Shown piece by piece: positions 35,523 through 45,526 of a stretch of 64,000 nucleotides of DNA. The stretch spans positions 511,596,986 through 511,660,985 of the forward strand of contig JASDDO010000019.1 of assembly GCA_030015575.1 (NCBI GenBank). The letters run 5' to 3'. The stretch is from Agapanthus africanus (Eukaryota > Streptophyta > Magnoliopsida > Asparagales > Amaryllidaceae). Under the pieces are notes generated by a model. It had not been told where the DNA came from. It worked only from the letters and a program-made list of their open reading frames with translations, and made no database searches. How positions within the stretch are numbered: the stretch's first letter is position 1; every line of letters starts with the position of its first letter. Made by a program: the position numbers and the translations under genes.

Positions 35523-37591
35523 TGTTGGAGATAGTGCCCTCAGAGTCAATTATTGGATCACAGGCACGTGATTGCAATGATTGAGGGATGACCTATCCCG
35601 GTACGACAGTCTCACTCGAGATGATAGTTTGCTATCTGGTTTACCTTTATCATCGTGTACTGCTTTAGGTGACCTGACAGGTCGCTATTGCACGTTGATA
35701 GAGCCCCTAGGATTCTTGTTTGACCACCAGCAGTATGAGGACGATCATATAAGTGGGAGCTGGTAGATTTTAAGCACATCCTTAAAAGGTCCCTAGTCGT
35801 AGGAGTTTCGAGACAGGGCATCGATTCTCCAGAGTAGACTAGTGTATACAGTCGAGACCCCGACGAGGGGCGGTGGCCGGTCTCACAGGCCACTGGTGTC
35901 AGTTGGTTCACCTAAGATGTATACAGGTGCTCATTGGGTTATGAGTACACCGGACAGGACTCGCTGGGAACATGCTAGTTGGTCTTATACCTGACGTCAG
36001 ATAGCAGTTCCCAGGTGACATGTGTACAGGTTAGTTCATCGACCTGGGGATCGTCATTTGTCTCGTGTGAGTTCCCACTGTGCTTTGATTACTACCCTAC
36101 CACGGCTCAAAGGAGTCGTGCAAACAGGTTTTAGTTGGGTACAGTCCCGAGCCACATGGAGGCAGTGAGCGGATCTTCGGGGGTTCGTCTCTCCCGGTAT
36201 TGGGGGTGAGGTCGCGCTGTGTCTAGGAGAGCCATTACACGAAGTCCTTGGCCAAGGCAGGAGATTTACTGGTAGGTATTCCAGTAGTATCTCAGGGTGT
36301 TCTGGGCTACACTCCGACACGACTTGTACCGCTTTTGGGGGTCTGACTTTTACCCACCCCCTAGGCCCGACATGCGATGCTCATAGACGAACGGACCGGA
36401 CTGTACGGATATTGTCACTGACAGGCTCAGTAGGGTGTCAGGATGAGTTCACTCATCGACGTCTCTTTTAGTCAATAGCTGGTGGCCCGTTACGTATTGG
36501 CTTATACCTCTGACGGGCTAGTGGTTAAATCCACAGCCATAGTATTGACGAGTCTTTAGAGTCCACCACACATTCAGTTACTCAAGCTTTCGGGCGAAAC
36601 GCTGTAGAGGCCGTATGGAGATATGGCAGGGTTCGATCAGATACGTGCGGTATTACACGGATCGTGATCGGACGGTTTTTACTAGCCGGCTTTGACTTAA
36701 GCCGGATCTTAGTATTTGATAATGTAGTTTTGTCTCTTTGCATTTGTATCCGGTCGGAATACAAATGCGGGTGTGTATGCACAGTATCGGGGTTTTCCTG
36801 TAATTTATTACGGGACCAGTTTTCTGGAGTTGCCAGTTTGCATTCCGTTCCGGCCGGTTTTCCTTTGTTCTTTCCCGGCCGGACTTTTCTGATGGAGTGT
36901 GGATTAATTTATCTTGATTGTTTTGAGCTCTTTTAATGTGCTGCTGGAATTGTTTCAAGGGGTTGGTATTAATATATATATGATGGCATGGTGTTAAAAT
37001 AAGTGTGTGCAGGAATTGAGATTTGAGGTGTGGATGAATTAATATATATATTCATTTGGGTTGCTTTGAGTGGGAGAGAGCTTGCTTTATTTTTCACATT
37101 TCCAGTGAGCAAACAGGGGGCTGGCCGAGCTCAATGGTGCATGGATGCTCCATTTTTCTTAAGCATCCATGGAAAAATTCTTGTCTACAAAATTCCTCCA
37201 CAATGGCAACTATCCTAAACCCCAAAGAGACAACTATACTATACATTCTACAGCAAATCTTGGGCGCGTCGGTTAGCCAACTTCGCGCCCGAGTTGCCTC
37301 GGTATTGAGGTGGGAGCCCGTAAAAGATACAGGCGATGTGGTGCCCTTCCGGCAAGGAGGCGACGACCGGAGGATCCGCGGGAGATCGGGACGACGACGA
37401 GAAGACCGGAGGACTCGGATCTGTCGGTATATCTCTTCCCTTTCTTCTTGTTAGCTAGACTAGTTTAATGGCACGATCCGGGTGTTTAGTGCGCGGTGGT
37501 GCCGGTTTGCTAAGTCCGCAAAATTAAAGTTTATCACCGCTTCCGCATTTGGCCGTCGGTTTGACGGCCGGGGCGCCGCCGTGCACTTACA
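35523..37591 (+). repeat. Copia-7 5' LTR
   Basis: 2069 bp from TGTTGGAGATAG to GCACTTACA, nearly identical to 43192-45260. A donor-like GTCG|GTATAT (GT at 37427) lies about 165 nt before the end. Confidence 0.97.
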
Positions 37592-37592
37592 G

Positions 37593-37605
37593 TGGTATCA
37601 GAGCC
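37593..37605 (+). other. Copia-7 primer binding site
   Basis: TGGTATCAGAGCC lies one base after the LTR and is of initiator-tRNA-Met type. Confidence 0.93.
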
Positions 37606-37803
37606 TCGCCATTAACTTCGTCTAGCTTTGTTTAATGTGTTTTACGTTTCCGATCGATCAAAATCCCGAAAACGCGTATTTCAAGCACATCAGTTTCTGT
37701 CGAATTTTTTTTGAGTCCAAAAATTTTTCAGGTTGTCTCAGAGTGATGTGCAGGGAATTAGAAGCATACTGTAAAAATTTTGTACCATGAACTCATCATT
37801 CCA

Positions 37804-37848
37804 CCGCGGAAGAGCGGCCAAAACCCTACTTGTGCCGCTCTTCCGCGG
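37804..37848 (+). other. Copia-7 twin hairpin (compensated variant)
   Basis: CCGCGGAAGAGCGGC is followed 15 nt later by its exact complement GCCGCTCTTCCGCGG, giving a perfect 15-bp stem. Relative to the other elements the central bases differ in both arms, so the pairing is kept while the sequence has changed. It begins 211 nt from the start of the primer site. Confidence 0.8.
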
Positions 37849-39250
37849 CAATTTTTACTGTTCATGCCCCCAAAACTTTGCAGAATGTTCCTGAGTTGAA
37901 AATGTGCTTTCTGGAAGGTTAAAGTTGGGCCAATTTTTTCTGTGAGTGCTACAGTTTTCTTTGGGGCCCACTTGTTAATTGTTTGATCAATCGGAAAATT
38001 TTAAACACATTTTTCACAGTATTTACATTATATCTGCGACCGTGAATGTCACTCGATCGGTAAATCCAGTCTAACTGCTATAGCCCGGTTAGACGGATTT
38101 GCGAACGTGACTTTCACGTTGATGTTCTGTTTTTGCTGTGATGTTGCGGATCGGTCATGGGGGATAGCCTGGATGCAATGCTAGTACAGTGCTGTCGTAT
38201 TATGTACATTTGATTTTGCGGGGCGAGCGTCCGACATGTGGACTGCCGTCACTGCCTGTTTGTATTATTCTTTTGGGGCACGACCTGGTTGCGGTCGATG
38301 TACCCGTTGCATGTATATTTTACTTTCTGTACTAGGGTTACCCCGCGGAGGGGTGCACGGATAGCCGGGTTCTAGAAGGCAACAAGCCCGCATCTCATGG
38401 CATTGGGACGGAGGGGGCTTCACTCCAGGATTGGCTGGCTATTCGCCGCACTCGTAGGGGGTATAGGATTTCATTGCACAGGCTATCCACACGACCAGGG
38501 GAACGTCGGGTTTCAGTAGTGGCTCTGTGAAACCCGGGGATCCCAGATATCTGTATTGTTCTGTGATGCTGTACATTTCTGTGATGTTGCATTTTATTCA
38601 CGCCTTGAGCGAAATACTATATATTGGTATATATATTAGTTGATGTTGTATATGTTTTTCATCCGCGCTAGTCCAGTCCCCGCTCTGCCGTTAGTTAGCT
38701 AACCTAACGGGTGATGACGGGACCCAGTGGCGAATGCGGATGGCATATACGTACGTCAGTATATTTTCGTTCTTTGTGGTGTGATCAATTGATGGGACTA
38801 CGTTGATTCGGATCAATGCAAGTTAAACAAACCTATTCTGATGTTGTTGGAACACTTTTCAAAAAGCTGTTATTGCAAGGACGTTCACTTTTGTTTTGCA
38901 TCGTGGTATTCATTTGGAATATCCTGCTCCTCAGTCGACGAGGCAAGGGCCGAGATCCCTTCACCGGGAGTGACCCCTTGGACAGAAGTTTGCGTCAGGG
39001 CATTAACTTCACTATAGCCGATTACTTTTGCTTTGCATCGTGGTATTCAGTTGGAATATCCTGCACCTCATTCTACGGGGAAAGAGCCGAGATCCCTTCA
39101 CCGGGAGTGACCTCTTTAGTAAAGGTTTTCGTCACTATATTTTCTAAAAAGCTATCCGTTCCTTCAACGATATCAAGTTCATTACGTTAAAGGTTTTCGC
39201 CAGAAACCATTCGTAGCCCTCCGTCGTTTCAGACAGGTAGCACGTAGTAT

Positions 39251-39465
39251 TCATGCTATGTTTGTTGACCTTCGTCAAGGCATAGTGCATGGTAGCTGCT
39301 TGTTGCTTTTCTGCTGCATAGATAGATGCGTTAGTTTGGGACAGTCGTATAGCCTTGTTGACCTTCGTCAAGGGCTTGTACGGGTGGGTTCAAATTAACC
39401 TGGACAATGACGGGTGGAACTTGACATGTGACTTATGATTTGTTGACCTTCGTCAAGGTCATAAG
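39251..39465 (+). other. Copia-7 triple stem-loop array
   Basis: Three copies of TTGTTGACCTTCGTCAAGG. The core folds as UUGAC-CUUC-GUCAA, and the first and third are enclosed by GCTATG/CATAG and CTTATGA/TCATAAG. The outer stems come in the same order along the sense strand as in Copia-6. Confidence 0.75.
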
Positions 39466-39867
39466 AGCATGGGGTAAAAAATCCACATCGGGAGTTTCAA
39501 AAGAACTGAAACTTGCCAGATATGCGCATACCTTCTGGAGTGTGATACCGTGAGCGGATTCCGTCACGTTATCATGCGATGAGAGTTGGATCCCGATTCC
39601 CACAGATGAGTTGGTTTACTCCTCGGGTGACCCCGACTAATTCTTCTTTCAGGTTTGGAGGAGAATTTGAGGTACAGTGGGAGGTTTCCAGATTAGATAA
39701 ATTGGTAACCATTCTGATCTAGGTTAGAGTGCACGCTGAGTGTTTCTTCTCTCTCTCTCTTTAGCAGCGACCATTGACCCGACCTTAAGACTATGACTCA
39801 GAGACTAAGTTAACCGAACCTTCTTTACACTGGCTTTTGGATTGTTAGAGTTGCAGACCTCATTGCC

Positions 39868-40605
39868 ACTCCTACTTTTACCCTTTTCTCCAGGACACCC
39901 CGTATTACTACGAACGTCCACTTCCATTGGACAAAACTATCGTATGGTTATATACGAACTCGAAGGGATTTATTCGAGGATGGTTTCATGTTCTGGAGAA
40001 AACGGATAGGACTATTCAGTTGTCTTTTCCTTTTTACCTTCTCTCAAGTTTCGAGTACTCCTTAGTTTAGGAGATAGTACACCTATTACGCAAATTGGAT
40101 AGTCTTCTTCCAAACTTCAGGCTGGTGCCGAATAGTAGGGAATGAAGAAAACCAATTAGCATAACGATGGTGTGCAGAAGGTATTAAGATTAAGACAAAG
40201 CAAGGGATTAGTAAGAGGGCAAAGTAAATTGCGACTGATATTCACGACCAAACCAAGTATTTCTTCGCCAATCCTAAATCACCTTTATATTTCTCCAGGA
40301 CACTCCGTATCACTACGAAGATCCACAGTTTATTGGATACTCCATCGTATGGTTATATACGAACTCGAAAGGAACTTGTTCCAGTTCGGGGATGGATTCT
40401 GGTCCAGGAGGAATAAGGTTTATTCGGTTGTCTTTTATCTTCACCTTCTCTCGCATTGCGAGTGCTCCTAGGACTAGGACAGTACACCCATTATGCTTAT
40501 TGGATAGTCTTCTTCCAAACCATAGGCTGGTGCCGAACGGTAGGGAAGGAAGAAAACCAATTGGCCTAAAGGGGTGTGCAGAAGGTAATGACTAAAGACA
40601 TATAA
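39868..40605 (+). repeat. Copia-7 tandem duplication of a non-coding module in the gag position
   Basis: Two diverged copies with a period of about 405 bp (CCAGGACA at 39890 and 40295). Each contains TCGTATGGTTATATACGA and a hairpin whose arms are ATTGGATAGTCTTCTTCC and GGGAAGGAAGAAAACCAAT. The module stands where gag should be, and I see no capsid or zinc-knuckle wording in it. Copia-4 has the same duplication. Confidence 0.8.
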
Positions 40606-43170
40606 AGGGATTTGGAGAGGTGGCAAAGAATTATACGGTTATAGTCTTGAATCTGGATAATGGAAGAGGCATTACTAGGAATACCGGGATACCCCAACGA
40701 AACATTTCAATGTTTCAGTTTCACTGTGTACTGTTAAAAGAAAACTGATTTCCCGATTAGATACTTACTCCAGGGTATGTATTTACCAGGTATGATTCTC
40801 ACATCTGTATGGTTTTACAGATGATGAGTGGGAGTAGGTTATTGGGAATTGGGTGATCATCCTCATTATATCGTGATTCGTTGTAATCGGTGATATTTGA
40901 GGAAATCACCTGTGCTGTTTGCCGGTCGGCAAATATTTGGTTTTGAATATCCGCTGTTGTGCACCAATTTCAAATTGATATATCTGTACGTCTATTTTTA
41001 TAGAGTGAGATATACCTTTTGATATTATGTCGATGACATTTACCTATATCAGTGGATGGTTAGGTAAGGAGCATCAAACAGCAGTGTAATTCTTCTTAAC
41101 CATAAGTACAGTTTTCAACCTACGACGCACAGTGAAAGAGTTGTTAGACTCAGCGGACTTATACAGAGTATTGTATGTTGTCCAGTGTCCATTAGGACAG
41201 AGGGGTTGGTCCTCATACTATATTCTGTTTACTTTTAACTTCTCTAGTTCTTAGACATGTGTTTCGTAGAAACACAGGGTCTAAATTTTGAGGAGTTATA
41301 GGTATTTGAATAGAGTAGAGAACCAAGTGTAGCAAGTGTCGGGATTCTTCAAAGTGATCGAAGATATAGATACTTGTGTATGGTATTCAGTTGATAGTAA
41401 TGATAAAGAGAAATTGCTTCTCTTTCAGGTTACTCATAATTGGAAGCATTCCTAAGTTGAGTAACGTTGATCAGCCTCCTTCCATTTAGTTGACATGCAC
41501 TGGAGATAGCTGCATGATTTGAATCTGGTTAAATTAAATCAGTGCCTCTGGTTCTATATTGGATATAGTACAGTTCATATCTTAACATTGTTAAGGTACG
41601 GGGAGTTGTCCGGCTTATGATTAAAACCAGACTCTGGATAACTCAAGGCACGTTTCTGTAATGGCTGTTTGTGGGTTGACCCAGGCTATGACGAGGGTTG
41701 ACTTTCTACCATCTGGGAGATCAATAGTAATATTGTTCTTGACTCGCCACAGTTTTAATAAAAATGGATTTTTCAGAAAACAGTAGTGGGAGTATGGTAG
41801 AACTGGAAGTGATTCCAGAACCGCAAACGATTACTGAAGATTTGATAAGGAACCTAAAGATTCAATCTGTTTTGACATTCCATTGGCCACTCCGCAGATA
41901 AGGTGGGTAACTTCAGGCACCCGAGAGGTACTCCGGTAGCCTCAAGGACGGTGACAGGGAAGTTCTTGTTTACCCACACTTGCCATTGTTGTTGTTCCAG
42001 GCTGCGAGACCCGGCAGGAGGATGAGTATAGCGTCGTTCTAAACTAGCTTTAGAAGTGCACGTCTATATGACTCTGCCAGAGGGTTGTCGTAGTCAGTGG
42101 GAGCAGCGGAAGCATTGGTGGACATCAGGCTTATGTCTATTTATAGACTAAAGCAGATATAGCGGAAATAGATCATCTATTTCTAATGTGACAGTTATAG
42201 GTTTGACGTCATCAGAATAGGGGATGGATCTGTTGAGAAGGTAGTAGGGTGTGATATCCTGGTTTTGGATGACATACACAAAGTAGGAAGTAATATTCCT
42301 ATACTACGATCGGTTATACTTTGGTCGTCACACAGTGGTTTCTCCACAAAGGACTTGGACATTATATCAGACATACTGGTTACTAGATCTATGGTTTTAG
42401 ATCTAGATTTGGGTAGTTTCCCAATCAGGGTACTTTGACAGCATTCTAAGAGTATTTAGAATGGACGACTCCTGGCATGGTAGTGTACCTGCAGGTGATG
42501 GAGTCACCCTCTCTAAAGGTGTCTTATAGACTAAAGTAGAGAGGGATGTGCATGATTGGCAGATCACTTGCTTAGGCAATTGAGTCAATCATGAGATGTT
42601 AAGTACCACACCAGATGTTGTTCTTGCACTAGATGCAATAAGTTGACATTGATCCAATCCTGGAGAAACAGTCGGAAGCGGTTTTAGAACATAAGTGGAT
42701 GTTCTAGGGATATGATAACGACAGCCTCATTTGGGAGACAGTTATCATTCCAGGCTTCCAAGGTGACCTGGACGACAAGGAGGTTGTCAGAGTTATAGTT
42801 TTCCTTCTGATGAGGGACAGTATTTTGGACAGGTGATCCAAGGCAATACTGAGGGAGGCATGGCGCAGGATACTGATTAAGTTCAGTTGACGATACAGTC
42901 TAAGAAGTTTGGATTTGGAGTTCATTTATGAGCTCGGTCCCATCAGACATCCAGACACTCTAAGACAGGTATTGCTCATTTCGGGAGATGGCTTTCTCCG
43001 CGAACTTGAGACATAGAGAGACATAGAAAGAAACTTCTAGGCGGATCCACTCGCTGAGGCTATCCCTCGAACGCAAGAGTTTCGCAAACATGCTTTGTGA
43101 GACTGACTAGTAGAGGAATTGGGTGTTCGGTATCACACGGGCTGTGAGTATGCGACATCGCAATAATTAG
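40606..43170 (+). pseudogene. Copia-7 decayed pol
   Basis: Fossil pol recognised by colinear similarity to Copia-5 and Copia-6: protease/pre-integrase remnants near 40.8 kb, integrase around 41.0-41.4 kb, the linker near 41.8 kb, reverse transcriptase near 42.0-42.5 kb and RNase H up to about 43.1 kb. Many interruptions; no frame longer than about 100 codons on the sense strand. Confidence 0.75.
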
Positions 43171-43180
43171 CCTTGAGTGC

Positions 43181-43191
43181 AAGTGGGAGAT
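43181..43191 (+). other. Copia-7 polypurine tract
   Basis: AAGTGGGAGAT lies immediately before the 3' LTR. Confidence 0.9.
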
Positions 43192-45260
43192 TGTTGGAGA
43201 TAGTGCCCTCAGAGTCAATTATTGGATCACAGGCACGTGATTGCAATGATTGAGGGAGGACCTATCCCGGTACGACAGTCTCACTCGAGATGATAGTTTG
43301 CTATCTGGTTTACCTTTATCATCGTGTACTGCTTTAGGTGACCCGACAGGTCGCTATTGCACGTTGATAGAGCCCCTAGGATTCTTGCTTGACCACCAGC
43401 AGTATGAGGGCGATCATATAAGTGGGAGCTGGTAGATTTTAAGCACATCCTTAAAAGGTCCCTAGTCGTAGGAGTTTCGAGACAGGGCATCGATTCTCCA
43501 GAGTAGACTAGTGTATACAGTCGAGACCCCGACGAGGGGCGGTGGCCGGTCTCACAGGCCACTGGTGTCAGTTGGTTCACCTAAGATGTATACAGGTGCT
43601 CATTGGGTTATGAGTACACCGGACAGGACTCGCTGGGAACATGCTAGTTGGTCTTATACCTGACGTCAGATAGCAGTTCCCAGGTGACATGTGTACAGGT
43701 TAGTTCATCGACCTGGGGATCGTCATTTGTCTCGTGTGAGTTCCCACTGTGCTTTGATTACTACCCTACCACGGCTCAAAGGAGTTGTGCAAACAGGTTT
43801 TAGTTGGGTACAGTCCCGAGCCACATGGAGGCAGTGAGCGGATCTTCGGGGGTTCGTCTCTCCCGGTATTGGGGGTGAGGTCGCGCTGTGTCTAGGAGAG
43901 CCATTACACGAAGTCCTTGGCCAAGGCAGGAGATTTACTGGTAGGTATTCCAGTAGTATCTCAGGGTGTTCTGGGCTACACTCCGACACGACTTGTACCG
44001 CTTTTGGGGGTCTGACTTTTACCCACCCCCTAGGCCCGACATGCGATGCTCATAGACGAACGGACCGGACTGTACGGATATTGTCACTGACAGGCTCAGT
44101 AAGGTGTCAGGATGAGTTCGCTCATCGACGTCTCTTTTAGTCAATAGCTGGTGGCCCGTTACGTATTGGCTTATACCTCTGACGGGCTAGTGGTTAAATC
44201 CACAGCCATAGTATTGACGAGTCTTTAGAGTCCACCACACATTCAGTTACTCAAGCTTTCGGGCGAAACGCTGTAGAGGCCGTATGGAGATATGGCAGGG
44301 TTCGATCAGATACGTGCGGTATTACACGGATCGTGATCGGACGGTTTTTACTAGCCGGCTTTGACTTAAGCCGGATCTTAGTATTTGATAATGTAGTTTT
44401 GTCTCTTTGCATTTGTATCCGGTCGGAATACAAATGCGGGTGTGTATGCACAGTATCGGGGTTTTCCTGTAATTTATTACGGGACCAGTTTTCTGGAGTT
44501 GCCAGTTTGCATTCCGTTCCGACCGGTTTTCCTTTGTTCTTTCCCGGCCGGACTTTTCTGATGGAGTGTGGATTAATTTATCTTGATTGTTTTGAGCTCT
44601 TTTAATGTGCTGCTGGAATTGTTTCAAGGGGTTGGTATTAATATATATATGATGGCATGGTGTTAAAATAAGTGTGTGCAGGAATTGAGATTTGAGGTGT
44701 GGATGAATTAATATATATATTCATTTGGGTTGCTTTGAGTGGGAGAGAGCTTGCTTTATTTTTCACATTTCCAGTGAGCAAACAGGGGGCTGGCCGAGCT
44801 CAATGGTGCATGGATGCTCCATTTTTCTTAAGCATCCATGGAAAAATTCTTGTCTACAAAATTCCTCCACAATGGCAACTATCCTAAACCCCAAAGAGAC
44901 AACTATACTATACATTCTACAGCAAATCTTGGGCGCGTCGGTTAGCCAACTTCGCGCCCGAGTTGCCTCGGTATTGAGGTGGGAGCCCGTAAAAGATACA
45001 GGCGATGTTGTGCCCTTCCGGCAAGGAGGCGACGACCGGAGGATCCGCGGGAGATCGGGACGACGACGAGAAGACCGGAGGACTCGGATCTGTCGGTATA
45101 TCTCTTCCCTTTCTTCTTGTTAGCTAGACTAGTTTAATGGCACGATCCGGGTGTTTAGTGCGCGGTGGTGCCGGTTTGCTAAGTCCGCAAAATTAAAGTT
45201 TATCACCGCTTCCGCATTTGGCCGTCGGTTTGACGGCCGGGGCGCCGCCGTGCACTTACA
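43192..45260 (+). repeat. Copia-7 3' LTR
   Basis: 2069 bp, partner of 35523-37591, followed directly by the target duplication TCGGC. Confidence 0.97.
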
Positions 45261-45265
45261 TCGGC

Positions 45266-45512
45266 AACTCGGCCGCGGAACAGCGGCGGATCGGTGGGAT
45301 CCGCCGCGCTTCCGCGGCGCTTTAGCCGAATCATGGGCTCAAATTTCATGGGTGTTCTCCTGGACTCTTTACAAGCTTTCTGAGCTCACCTGAAAAATTT
45401 TAGGACATCATTTTAAATTCGACAGAAACTTGACAGATTTAGGGTTTTCCGGCTTCGTTTTTCCGTTCGAAATTCGTACAAATTTGCAATAAAGTTATTT
45501 ATTGTTTAGCGA
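45266..45512 (-). other. Copia-6 leader, primer-proximal part, with twin CCGCGG hairpin
   Basis: The remaining 247 bp of the Copia-6 leader on the far side of Copia-7. The twin hairpin is at 45271-45318: GCCGCGGAACAGCGGCGGATC pairs with GATCCGCCGCGCTTCCGCGGC at about 19 of 21 positions. It begins 207 nt from the start of the primer site. Copia-7 inserted just beside this stem. Confidence 0.78.
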
Positions 45513-45525
45513 GGCTCTGATACCA
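45513..45525 (-). other. Copia-6 primer binding site
   Basis: The reverse complement is TGGTATCAGAGCC, one base from the 5' LTR; initiator-tRNA-Met type. Confidence 0.93.
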
Positions 45526-45526
45526 C

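Larger units (their letters stand above)
37606..39767 (+). other. Copia-7 untranslated leader
   Basis: About 2.2 kb of non-coding leader. In order it holds the twin hairpin (37804-37848), the conserved block near 38340-38500, a block with a GTTAG/CTAAC hairpin (38689-38709), two copies of the CCCTTCACCGGGAGTGACC module (near 38957 and 39094), the triple stem-loop array (39251-39465), and a pyrimidine tract ending TTAGCAG at 39767 that resembles a splice acceptor. Confidence 0.75.
35523..45260 (+). mobile_element. Copia-7: Ty1/Copia element (family III), young insertion, coding region decayed
   Basis: Plus-strand element of 9738 bp with both LTRs (2069 bp each), primer site, leader, a duplicated non-coding module, decayed pol and polypurine tract. 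The target duplication TCGGC is intact (35518-35522 and 45261-45265), inside the Copia-6 leader. I count about nine differences between the LTRs (about 0.4%), or roughly 0.2 million years at the assumed rate. The internal region has no long frame and carries many interruptions, probably more than ten, far more than that age allows. It therefore moved as an already dead copy, using proteins supplied by another element. Confidence 0.95.

Noticed and set aside
35523-45260. Two nearly identical 2-kb blocks (35.5-37.6 kb and 43.2-45.3 kb) that look like a segmental duplication
   Set aside because: They are the LTR pair of Copia-7, bounded by TG...CA ends, primer site, polypurine tract and target duplication.
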